From positions 1-6,748 of the forward strand of contig JABZGM010000114.1 in assembly GCA_015259235.1 (NCBI GenBank): a DNA stretch of 6,748 bases. Direction: 5' to 3'. Position numbers and translations under genes: made by a program. Positions within the stretch are counted from its first letter, which is position 1. Each line of letters opens with the position of its first letter. This DNA comes from Alloprevotella sp. (GTDB lineage Bacteria; Bacteroidota; Bacteroidia; Bacteroidales; Bacteroidaceae). The notes under the pieces were generated by a model that searched no databases, had not been told where the DNA came from, and saw only the letters and a list, made by a program, of their open reading frames with translations. Positions 1 through 6,586 of the stretch are shown in pieces.

Positions 1-530
1 TAGTTAGTGAGCGTAGTCAGGGTGACATTTGCAGCGCGGAAAGCCTCTTCTGCCACAGGGAATCCGTAGGTGAAGCTCGCCACCATGCCGAGAATTTCAA
101 AACCAGCGGCACGGAGCGCCTCAACAGCCTTAAGACTGCTACCACCTGTCGAAATTAAATCTTCGACAACCACCACTTTTGCACCTTCGGGCAAGGTACC
201 TTCGATGAGATTGCCCATGCCATGGTCCTTAGCTTTGGCGCGTACGTAGCACATAGGGAGATCCAAGGCATCGGCAACCAAAGCACCTTGAGCGATAGCA
301 CCTGTGGCGACCCCAGCAATGGCAGTAGCTTCGGGATATTGCTCACGAATCATAGCTGCGAGTTGCTCTTTCACGAAGGTGCGCACCTTAGGATAAGCCA
401 ACGTCTTGCGATTATCGCAATAGAATGGAGACAACCAGCCACTCGCCCAGGTGAAAGGCTGCGTAGGTTGAAGTTTGATGCACTGCACCTCGAGCAGTTG
501 CTGTGCAAATTGGGAAGCGATGGAAGACAT
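1..530 (-). CDS. pyrE: Orotate phosphoribosyltransferase, 3' end beyond window
   Basis: PyrE transfers the phosphoribosyl group of PRPP to orotate, giving OMP, in the cytoplasmic de novo pyrimidine pathway. The frame reads 176 codons from ATG at 530 without a stop and runs off the left edge, so roughly the last 30-40 residues are missing. Seen in the sequence: an N-terminal stretch with SGWLSPFYCDNRKTL (about residues 30-44), a GVATGAIAQGALVADAL segment (73-89), the lysine-rich loop YVRAKAKDHGMGNLIEG (95-111), and the PRPP-binding signature VVVVEDLISTGGSSLKAVEAL (about 119-139) with its paired acidic residues ED. These match the family in order and spacing. The start follows the lpxB stop by 43 bp with no terminator or promoter I can recognise, so co-transcription with lpxB is likely. 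No frameshift is seen in the visible part. Confidence 0.95.
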   Translation of the reverse strand, partial: MSSIASQFAQQLLEVQCIKLQPTQPFTWASGWLSPFYCDNRKTLAYPKVRTFVKEQLAAMIREQYPEATAIAGVATGAIAQGALVADALDLPMCYVRAKAKDHGMGNLIEGTLPEGAKVVVVEDLISTGGSSLKAVEALRAAGFEILGMVASFTYGFPVAEEAFRAANVTLTTLTN

Positions 531-1054
531 ATTAGATTGATTTTAAGTGAATAGTATGAAAAAGAAGTCTGCACTATGCAAGCGCAGGGGAGTTCAGTCC
601 CTCGCGCAGTGCTTGCACAATGAGTCGTGCACCTTCTTGCGGGGCAACATTTGTGCCAAGTTGGGCACGCATACGGGCATATCCCGATAATTGCGCTTGT
701 CGAGCCGCGCTTGTGTCGTCGAGCAGTGGGAGCAGATGGCGCGCAATGTAGTGTGGTGCGGTACGATCTGCGATGAGTTCGGGCACCACCTCATCGTCTG
801 CAACGAGATTGACCAAAGAGATGAAGCGACAGTTGAGAAAATGCGGTTGGATGGCGCGTACGATTGCACCGCCTCTGATATGGTAGCACACGACCTGCGG
901 CACACCGAAGAGCGCAGTTTCGAGAGTAGCCGTGCCACTTGTCACCAACGCCGTGTGCGAGTGTTTCAACAGCGCGAAAGTAGCCGCAGACACGAGATGC
1001 ACCTGGGGATAAGCCTGCAAATAAGGCGCATATTCCTCCAGTTCGATGCCTGGA

Positions 1055-1082
1055 GCAGCGCATCAGCTTGATCCGCAGCGCA
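1055..1082 (+). repeat. 28-bp perfect inverted repeat, arm 1 (at lpxB frame break)
   Basis: This stretch is the exact reverse complement of 1252-1279 over 28 bases, and identity stops at the next base on both sides. Both ends of the arm carry the same 8-mer GCAGCGCA in direct orientation. It lies exactly where the LpxB reading frame breaks, just before the PGIELEEY segment. Its residues on the minus strand (ALRIKLMRC) do not fit the hydrophobic strand plus AGAP that LpxB normally has here, so this arm is probably the derived copy. Confidence 0.95.
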
Positions 1083-1251
1083 TACACGGAGTGTTCGGCA
1101 GTGTTGTGGGCAGAGGGGGCAGATTGCGTAGTAGAGACACCACTGCAACTTGCGGCAGATTCGGTTTGCACCTGCGCAAAAGCCTGCAACATCCGCGGCA
1201 GATTGGCAGCAATCTCTGAGCGACGCGAACCAGCAAGCAGCGCTACAATTT

Positions 1252-1279
1252 TGCGCTGCGGATCAAGCTGATGCGCTGC
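1252..1279 (-). repeat. 28-bp perfect inverted repeat, arm 2 (native lpxB coding)
   Basis: This is the exact inverted partner of 1055-1082, with 169 bp between the arms. On the minus strand it encodes LpxB residues 184-192 (AAHQLDPQR) plus the first base of the next codon. It sits in a normal context just before KIVALLAGSRRSEI, so this arm is probably the ancestral one from which the other was copied. Confidence 0.95.
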
Positions 1280-1950
1280 ACAGAAGTCTGCGAAAGACTG
1301 ATTATCGTGCTGCAAAAAATCATCGACCTCTGCACACGAAGGATTGCCCACATAGTCCACTTTGTAGCCATGTTTGCGCTCAAAATAGTCCACTTCAAAG
1401 GGTAAAATCGAGAGCACCTTGTCCACATTGCGACGGATTTTGCGAATGCGTCCCTCTTTCCATGCCCAAATCTTGGGAGCGATGTAGTAGAAGATGGGAG
1501 CATCGAGGTGTTTTCGTGCCCAAGCCGCGATATTCAGATTGAAACCTGGATAATCCACTAGGATGATGGCATCGGGACGATAGGCAGCAATAGCCGCCTT
1601 GCACGCACGCATGGCGCGGAGTATCTGCGGCAAGTGAAGCACCACCTGCACAAATCCCATATATGCCATCGTGCGGTAGTGCCAGAGCACATCAACACCA
1701 GCTGCCGCCATGAGGTCACCGCCCAATCCTTGGAATTGAGCATCAGCATCTTCCTTTCGGAGGGCTGTGACGAGGTGCGAAGCGTGAAGATCGCCCGAGG
1801 CTTCGCCAGCAATGATGAAATAGCGCATGATGATATGGAGAAATAGCTTGGTGGAATCTGCGGAATTGGTTTGTGGGAAGGGGAAAACTGCGTGCTGAAA
1901 AAGCGATGTAGGAAGGAGAACAGTCGAGACTCACTCCCCTTCTTTGCCAC

Positions 1951-2736
1951 TTACCACTCCTTAGCTTGGAGCTTTTGCAACAAGGGATAGTGGGTCACAT
2001 CGAGGGTTTGCGGAGTAATCGCCACATAACCATGAGCCAAAGCCCAGCGGTCGGTGTCTTCCGCTTCGGGCTCTAGTTCGTAGGGTTCGCCAGTGAGCCA
2101 ATAATAAGGCGTTCCAGTGCGAGGTTTATAGTTCACTGCCATCTCGTTCACCCAGCGCGAATGCGCCATACGACACACTTTCACGCCTTCAAATTCGGAT
2201 AAAGCAGGGAAATTGACATTGAGTGCGGAGAAAGGTGGAAGTCCTTCGCGGAGCACCTGTTGCACTATCTCTACGATGTAGGGTGCGCAAGCCGACATAT
2301 CGACGTCGTAGCTGAAGTGGCAGTAAGAAAATCCAATGCCTGGCACCCCTTGTATCACCCCTTCGTTGACAGCTCCCATGGTACCAGAATAAAAGGTGTT
2401 GACACTGGAGTTATCGCCATGGTTCATCCCCGAAACCACCAAGTCTGGCTTGCGACCATAGTTGTCGAGGAACACATTGAAGGTGAGTTTCACACAGTCC
2501 ACCGGACTTCCTGTGCAAGAATAGATGTCCAGTCCTTCTTCTTCGTGTACGAGTCGGCACTGAATGGGCTGCGTGGCAGTGATGCCACAGCCAAAACCAG
2601 AGCGTGCACCATTAGGTGCCACCACCAGAAGGTCGGCAACAGGGCGCAACACATCAATGAGAAAGTTGATGCCAGGGGCTTGATAACCGTCGTCGTTGGA
2701 GAGGAGGATAAAGGGACGTGCAGAAGAGTTGAGCAT
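1951..2736 (-). CDS. surE: 5'/3'-nucleotidase SurE
   Basis: SurE is a metal-dependent phosphatase acting on nucleoside 5'- and 3'-monophosphates, and on short polyphosphate in some species, in the cytoplasm. The protein is 261 residues, normal for the family. Visible motifs are ILLSNDDGYQAPGI (residues 10-23, with the metal-binding Asp pair D15-D16), VVAPNGARSGFG (38-49, with the conserved Ser 46), SCTGSPVDCVKL (73-84) and VVSGMNHGDNS (100-110, with the metal-binding Asn 105), followed by YSGTMGAVNEG (116-126). The frame stays open far upstream, but translation before 2736 has no family similarity and overlaps the permease gene, so ATG 2736 (MLNSSARPFILLSNDDG) is the start. No Shine-Dalgarno is seen, as is usual in Bacteroidota. 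The lpxB start lies 122 bp downstream; surE next to lpxB is an arrangement I associate with Bacteroidales. Confidence 0.96.
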   Translation of the reverse strand: MLNSSARPFILLSNDDGYQAPGINFLIDVLRPVADLLVVAPNGARSGFGCGITATQPIQCRLVHEEEGLDIYSCTGSPVDCVKLTFNVFLDNYGRKPDLVVSGMNHGDNSSVNTFYSGTMGAVNEGVIQGVPGIGFSYCHFSYDVDMSACAPYIVEIVQQVLREGLPPFSALNVNFPALSEFEGVKVCRMAHSRWVNEMAVNYKPRTGTPYYWLTGEPYELEPEAEDTDRWALAHGYVAITPQTLDVTHYPLLQKLQAKEW

Positions 2737-2803
2737 TTCTTCGAGAGATAGGAGAAAAGGACAATAAGAAAATAGAAAAAGAGTCTCCCTCAGTGGCAAG
2801 ACA

Positions 2804-2819
2804 GCACCATGCATGGTGC
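2804..2819. repeat. Perfect 16-bp palindrome in the permease-surE gap
   Basis: GCACCATGCATGGTGC is a perfect palindrome with no spacer, in the 125-bp non-coding gap between the permease stop and the surE start, about 70 bp upstream of the surE ATG. With no loop it is a poor terminator hairpin. It has the form of a binding site for a dimeric regulator, but no protein can be assigned. A related imperfect sequence (GCACCATGATGGGTGC) occurs at 2891-2906 inside the end of the permease gene. Confidence 0.6.
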
Positions 2820-2861
2820 AGGCGGTGCGATAGCCTCGGGCAAACCTTGCGTCAGTTAACC

Positions 2862-3902
2862 TCATCGAGGGCGATGTTGCAGTAGCAACAGCACCATGAT
2901 GGGTGCACCCACTAGCGGAGTCACCGCATTGAGCGGAAGTTGCGCTTCGCCCCATAGCGGCAGTCGCGCCACAAGTTGGCAGAAGAGAAGAAGCGCACTC
3001 CCCATTAAGAGCGTGAGGGGCAGCAGACGCTGATGGGCACCTTGGTGTGACACCAAACGCGCTGCGTGTGGAGCAGCCAAACCGACAAAGGCGATGGGAC
3101 CACAAAGGGCAGTGACCACTGCAGAAAGCAGACCGACAACCCCTAAAAGGCGGAAACGCTCGCGATCCACACTGATGCCCAGCGACTGCGCATAGACATC
3201 GCCCAGCAACCATGCGTCGAGCACGCGCAACAGGCGGATCGTCAAGAGCAAAAGTAGAAAGATGGCAAGGGCAAAAAGCGGAAGTTGCGACCAACTCACA
3301 GAGGTGCAGTCGCCCAAAAGCCAAAGTTGATAGTGGCGCAGTCCATCGGCAGAAGCCCGATGTGCCAAGATGGCAAGCACCGAAGAGACCATGAAGGAGA
3401 GCATCACCCCCACTAAGAGCACAGCCGTGGCACTCGCCAAACGTCGGCTCACACTGAGCAGGACACTCAGCACCACCAGTGCGCCCAACAATGCCGAGAG
3501 CACGGTGAGGGTGAAGCCTGTCAAGACCGAAACACTCCCCACAACCATCATGGCGAGGGCGGCTCCCAGGGCAGCTCCAGCGTTGATGCCCAGCAGAGAA
3601 GGGTCAGCTAGCGGATTGCGAAAGAGCGTCTGCGTGAAGAGTCCACTTCCTCCGAGGGCGGCTCCCGAGAGCGCGGCAGTGAGGGCGATGGTCAAGCGAT
3701 GGTGCACTACGATTTCTTGCCCGATGGCGGAGGATGTATCTCTATCGCCCAGCAAACTGCGAGCGGCATCGCCCAAAGCAGCTCCCACTTCTTGCGGAGT
3801 CATCCACACACTGCCCACAAAAAGGTGCAGCCCAATGAGCAACAGCACGAGCCAACTCAGGCTCAGCAGCAGGGTGCGGTGGGAAAGGGAGAGAAGAGGC
3901 AT
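2862..3902 (-). CDS. FecCD/BtuC-type ABC transporter permease
   Basis: This is the inner-membrane permease of an iron-siderophore, haem or cobalamin ABC importer (FecCD family), which works as a dimer with a binding protein and an ATPase. It is almost entirely hydrophobic, with about 9-10 predicted membrane helices, beginning LLLSLSWLVLLLIGLHLFVG. Family signatures are FRNPLADPSLLGINAGAALGA (from residue 95), GLRHYQLWLLGD (the usual W..G turn), CGPIAFVGLAAPHAARL and a C-terminal NAVTPLVGAPIMVLLLL. From ATG 3902 the product is 346 residues, typical for the family. An in-frame ATG at 3968 would add 22 residues (MGNLQSPTAF...) and sits 32 bp after the upstream stop, so it cannot be excluded. The partner binding protein is immediately upstream. 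The usual ATPase gene is absent: surE follows instead. The transported substrate cannot be told from sequence alone. Confidence 0.93.
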   Translation of the reverse strand: MPLLSLSHRTLLLSLSWLVLLLIGLHLFVGSVWMTPQEVGAALGDAARSLLGDRDTSSAIGQEIVVHHRLTIALTAALSGAALGGSGLFTQTLFRNPLADPSLLGINAGAALGAALAMMVVGSVSVLTGFTLTVLSALLGALVVLSVLLSVSRRLASATAVLLVGVMLSFMVSSVLAILAHRASADGLRHYQLWLLGDCTSVSWSQLPLFALAIFLLLLLTIRLLRVLDAWLLGDVYAQSLGISVDRERFRLLGVVGLLSAVVTALCGPIAFVGLAAPHAARLVSHQGAHQRLLPLTLLMGSALLLFCQLVARLPLWGEAQLPLNAVTPLVGAPIMVLLLLQHRPR

Positions 3903-4000
3903 GTAGGGGAAGAACAAACGAAGGGACAAATGCGGAGAAAAAGCCGTGGGCGATTGAAGGTTTCCCAATGTGGAAGACCAATCTTCGCTTCGGCAATCAA

Positions 4001-5464
4001 TCAGTGGCGCGGCAGCGGATGGAAGTAGCGCAATGAAGTGGTGGAATCAGCTGGCAAGGTGCCGAGCATGATGCACCATTCGCGCAACAACTGTGTAGGA
4101 GCGAAGGGAGTATGCTCATAGTAGGGCACTTGCATTGTGGGACACACCCACACGCGATGGGAACGCACAGCTGGAAATTGCGCATAGACGTGCGAGAGAG
4201 CCGTGAGTGCGGCGTAGTTTGGGGGCAGTTCTTCACCCCCCTTGATGATCCACACGTCTGCCGTTTGGGCATATTGCCAAGCACGCTCCAAAGGAAATAG
4301 CAAGCTACCAGCTTGTTCGTTGTGACGCAAGGGATAATCTCCTCCGGCATCTGCAATGAGGGTGGCTAGATAACTGTGTCCGCCTGGCGCATACCAAGTG
4401 CTTTGCCAAGGCAAATCGAGCCAAACACGCGGTGCTCGATGCGAGACGCTGTCCGTGGAATGCGATGCAATGGAGGACTTTTCCTCTCGTGATGCCATCG
4501 CCTTGTACGCTGGATTTTCCTTTTCTCGGAGGTTGTCGAAATTATCTCCGACGTTTTCAGAATTTTCTCCCACGTTTTTTGGAAAATCTCCCACGTTTTT
4601 GGAAAAATCTCCCACGTTTTTCGGATTTCGTCGGAGATTTTTTTTGTGCCCTCCCACATTCGGTGTATCCACTGGGATTTTGGCAATAGAAGTGGACTGC
4701 ATTTTCGGGTGATGTTCCCGCTGCGAAGCACCGGATGGCGTAGGGTGTGCTAAGCCCGATGACGTGGTTTGCAATAAGGTAGAGTGCACCATTTGCTTCA
4801 ACCGTTCGTAGTTGCGCACTTCACAAGCAAAGAGACTATCGGCTAGTTGGGATTTCCCCCACAGTCTACCGTAGAATCGCATCCACTCTGCGCGCCCCAA
4901 AGGAGATGTTTCGAGATAGTCGGCACAGTCCACAACGGGAATCTGAGCGCGCTCTAACGACTCGTAGCGAGCATTTTCAAAGGGAGCAAACAGACAAGCC
5001 TGCGTTTTTGCCGCAATGATGCGCTCTACATTGGGTTGGTCGCCACGTCCAAAGTCTGGAAGGTGGAGTTCTTTGAGTTCAGGTGCGACGATGTAGGCGG
5101 TGTCGCAAAGTCCCACGAGCGACTGTTGTGCTTCGAGTCGGAGCGCAAGGGAAGCATGCACGGTGCTTTGCGGAAGGGTGCGCTGCAACGGGGTGTGGAG
5201 CAACACAGAGGCTGGATGCTGCGCTTGCAACGCCTTGACAGCAACGGAAGACATCGCTTGATTTACCAAAAGATATTGGCGCAACACTTGCGTGGTGTCC
5301 CACGGATTGAGGATTTCCACCCACGTGTGGTCGGGCGCATCGGTCATGCGGAGCAATTTGGCGTAGCGCAAAGGCGCTGCCGTGGGAGAGACGGACGAGG
5401 CACAACTGCAGAGCAAAAGTAGCCCTGCAACAAGGAGCACATAACTCTGCTTTAGTCGGCACAT
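4001..5464 (-). CDS. ABC transporter substrate-binding lipoprotein (iron-siderophore/cobalamin class) with repeat-bearing insertion
   Basis: This is the periplasmic substrate-capturing lipoprotein that serves the adjacent FecCD permease. From ATG 5464 the product is 487 residues. It begins MCRLKQSYVLLVAGLLLLCSC, a lipoprotein signal with lipobox LCSC, so Cys 21 is the likely lipidated residue. Lobe 1 (about 45-230) has ILNPWDTTQVLRQYLLVN, SLVGLCDTAYI, DFGRGDQPNVERIIAAKTQ and QIPVVDCADYLETSPLGRAEWMRFYG, typical of the FepB/BtuF group. Lobe 2 (about 345-487) has WYAPGGHSYLATLIADAGGDYPL and TADVWIIKGG. Between them, residues about 230-342 form a hydrophilic, low-complexity insertion with seven 7-residue repeats. 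Most relatives are roughly 370-390 residues, so the extra length is this insertion. The chosen start overlaps the asparaginase stop by 13 nt, suggesting translational coupling. An in-frame ATG at 5503 is possible but would put 13 polar residues before the signal peptide. Confidence 0.9.
   Translation of the reverse strand: MCRLKQSYVLLVAGLLLLCSCASSVSPTAAPLRYAKLLRMTDAPDHTWVEILNPWDTTQVLRQYLLVNQAMSSVAVKALQAQHPASVLLHTPLQRTLPQSTVHASLALRLEAQQSLVGLCDTAYIVAPELKELHLPDFGRGDQPNVERIIAAKTQACLFAPFENARYESLERAQIPVVDCADYLETSPLGRAEWMRFYGRLWGKSQLADSLFACEVRNYERLKQMVHSTLLQTTSSGLAHPTPSGASQREHHPKMQSTSIAKIPVDTPNVGGHKKNLRRNPKNVGDFSKNVGDFPKNVGENSENVGDNFDNLREKENPAYKAMASREEKSSIASHSTDSVSHRAPRVWLDLPWQSTWYAPGGHSYLATLIADAGGDYPLRHNEQAGSLLFPLERAWQYAQTADVWIIKGGEELPPNYAALTALSHVYAQFPAVRSHRVWVCPTMQVPYYEHTPFAPTQLLREWCIMLGTLPADSTTSLRYFHPLPRH
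4520..4666 (-). repeat. Seven tandem 21-bp (7-residue) in-frame repeats
   Basis: Within the binding-protein gene, seven consecutive 21-bp units read on the minus strand encode TPNVGGH, KKNLRRN, PKNVGDF, SKNVGDF, PKNVGEN, SENVGDN and FDNLREK. The middle units are nearly identical in DNA (shared core AAAAACGTGGGAGA) and the outer ones are diverged, the usual pattern of a tandem array that grew in the middle. The unit length is a multiple of three, so copy-number change keeps the gene in frame. The region is more A/T-rich than its surroundings. Confidence 0.9.
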
Positions 5465-6561
5465 AACCCTCGACCTTTTGCCATGTGTCCGCGTTGCAGA
5501 CAAGCAGCTTCATCGCTTTGTTGTCCAAAAGGCAGGGTCACTTCGCCCACCAACGAGGTATTCATCAACTGGCAGATGCGCTGTTTGTCGTAATTGTGTC
5601 CAAGGAGGAACATCAACTTGGTCACTACGGCTTCGAGTGTCATGTCGTGACCGTTCAACACTCCAGCTTCTATGAGCTGGAGTGAGGTGTCGTAGCGCCC
5701 CATGTCCACCGTTCCCGTGGAACACTGCGTGGTGTTGATAATCACCACTCCACGATCGCTGAGTTCTTTCAGACGTTCGTAGAGCCACGGCAGTTTGGGC
5801 GCGTTGCCGGCTCCGTAGGTTTTGAGCACTAGTCCACGCAAATTGGGGATATTGAGGTAGGCATTCATCACTTCTTCGCGCATGCCAGGGAAGAGGGTCA
5901 AAATGGCGATGTGATCATCGAGGAGATAATTGGGACGGAAGGGCTTCGCAGGGTCGGGACGATGGATAAACGCTTCTTCAAACTTGATGTGGATACCAGC
6001 ATCGGCGAGATGATGGAAATTGTAGGAGCGAAAAGCGTTGAATCCCTCGGAGTTGATCTTGGTGGTGCGGTTGCCGCGGAGGAGTTTGTTTTCAAAGAAA
6101 ATGCAAACTTCGGGTACCATGGGCTTGCCTTCTGGACAGCGCGCTGCAGCAATCTCGATGCTGGTGAGGAGATTTTCCTTTCCGTCGGTGCGCAACTGCC
6201 CAATGGGCAACTGACTTCCAGTGATGACCACAGGTTTGCCTAGGTTTTCGAGCATAAAACTCAAAGCGGAGGCAGTGAACGCCATGGTGTCGGTGCCGTG
6301 GAGGAGGACAAAACCATCGTAGTTGTCGTAGTTGTCGGCAATAACCTCCACCATGCGCGTCCAATACTTCGGCTCCATGTCGGAAGAGTCGATGGGAGGA
6401 CCAAAGGTAATGGTTTCGATGTCATAGTGGAAACGCGCAAGTTCAGGCACGAAGTTGCTGATGTGCTCCCAATCAAAGGCTTCGAGTGCGCCAGTGGTGG
6501 GATTTTCGAGCATGCCAATCGTGCCGCCAGTGTAGATGATGAGTATCCTAGCTCCGTTCAT
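5452..6561 (-). CDS. ansA: Type I (cytoplasmic) L-asparaginase
   Basis: The enzyme hydrolyses L-asparagine to aspartate and ammonia. The product is 369 residues, a little longer than the roughly 340 of E. coli AnsA. It starts MNGARILIIYTGGTIGM, where Thr 14 in TGGTI is the family nucleophile. Ser 60 (PPIDSSDM), the HGTDTM motif with Thr 90 and Asp 91, and Lys in GNRTTK (residue 168) complete the expected catalytic and binding set. TGSQLPIGQLRTDGKENLLTSIEIA (114-138) and GLVLKTYGAGNAP are further family signatures. The lack of a signal peptide fits the cytoplasmic type I enzyme. The frame is open upstream to 6732, but a TAnnTTTG promoter box lies between, and ATG 6561 gives the family N-terminus exactly, so 6561 is chosen. 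The C-terminal tail (about QRGHMAKGRGLCAD) is extra and overlaps the start of the next gene. Confidence 0.95.
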   Translation of the reverse strand: MNGARILIIYTGGTIGMLENPTTGALEAFDWEHISNFVPELARFHYDIETITFGPPIDSSDMEPKYWTRMVEVIADNYDNYDGFVLLHGTDTMAFTASALSFMLENLGKPVVITGSQLPIGQLRTDGKENLLTSIEIAAARCPEGKPMVPEVCIFFENKLLRGNRTTKINSEGFNAFRSYNFHHLADAGIHIKFEEAFIHRPDPAKPFRPNYLLDDHIAILTLFPGMREEVMNAYLNIPNLRGLVLKTYGAGNAPKLPWLYERLKELSDRGVVIINTTQCSTGTVDMGRYDTSLQLIEAGVLNGHDMTLEAVVTKLMFLLGHNYDKQRICQLMNTSLVGEVTLPFGQQSDEAACLQRGHMAKGRGLCAD

Positions 6562-6578
6562 GTGATGATTTGTTTCTG

Positions 6579-6586
6579 CAAATATA
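6579..6586 (-). promoter_or_regulatory. Candidate Bacteroidota -7 promoter box for the asparaginase operon
   Basis: On the minus strand, TATATTTG matches the Bacteroidota sigma-ABfr -7 consensus TAnnTTTG. It lies 17 nt upstream of the asparaginase ATG at 6561, which would give a short leader of about 10-12 nt. No clear TTTG -33 element is found at the usual 19-21 bp spacing, so the call rests on the -7 box and position. The rest of 6587-6748 shows no gene on the minus strand. Confidence 0.5.

Larger units (their letters stand above)
574..1828 (-). pseudogene. lpxB: Lipid-A-disaccharide synthase, frameshifted in this sequence
   Basis: LpxB joins UDP-2,3-diacylglucosamine to lipid X to form the lipid A disaccharide at the inner membrane. 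The N-terminal part (from ATG at 1828) shows GEASGDLHASHL (residues 8-19), YMGFVQVVLHLP, ILVDYPGFNL (89-98), YYIAPKIWAWKEGR (114-127), YVGNP (159-163) and LLAGSRRSEI (197-206). The C-terminal part, in another frame ending at TAG 574-576, has APGIELEEYAPYL and TSGTATLETALFGVPQVVCYH. The joint lies at about 1059-1063: the upstream frame is meaningful to codon ATG 1061-1063, the downstream frame resumes at 1059, and a TGA at 1063-1065 blocks any earlier switch. One extra base (or two missing) separates the frames. Just before the break is a Ser/Thr/Ala-rich stretch (about residues 222-247) not expected in the family. Because LpxB is normally needed for lipid A synthesis, the break could be a real mutation, a mixed population or a sequence error. 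Identity is certain; functional status is not. Confidence 0.9.

Noticed and set aside
691..1542. Plus-strand open frames opposite lpxB (691-1071, 1068-1271, 1150-1542)
   Set aside because: All are antisense to conserved LpxB blocks and encode nothing recognisable.
1829..1950. surE-lpxB gap examined for a promoter, small gene or terminator
   Set aside because: No TAnnTTTG box, no convincing hairpin with a T-run and no coding-like frame distinct from upstream read-through of lpxB were found.
2737..3324. Open N-terminal extension of the surE frame, giving a 457-residue reading frame
   Set aside because: It overlaps the permease gene in another frame, has no SurE-like or domain-like sequence, and the family N-terminus begins exactly at ATG 2736.
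3370..3906. Plus-strand open frame of 178 codons opposite the permease
   Set aside because: Composition is the antisense shadow of a hydrophobic GC-rich gene; there is no recognisable domain, and the permease on the other strand is unambiguous.
4520..4666. Regular repeats suggesting a CRISPR-like array
   Set aside because: The units are contiguous 21-bp tandem repeats with no unique spacers, in frame within a coding gene.
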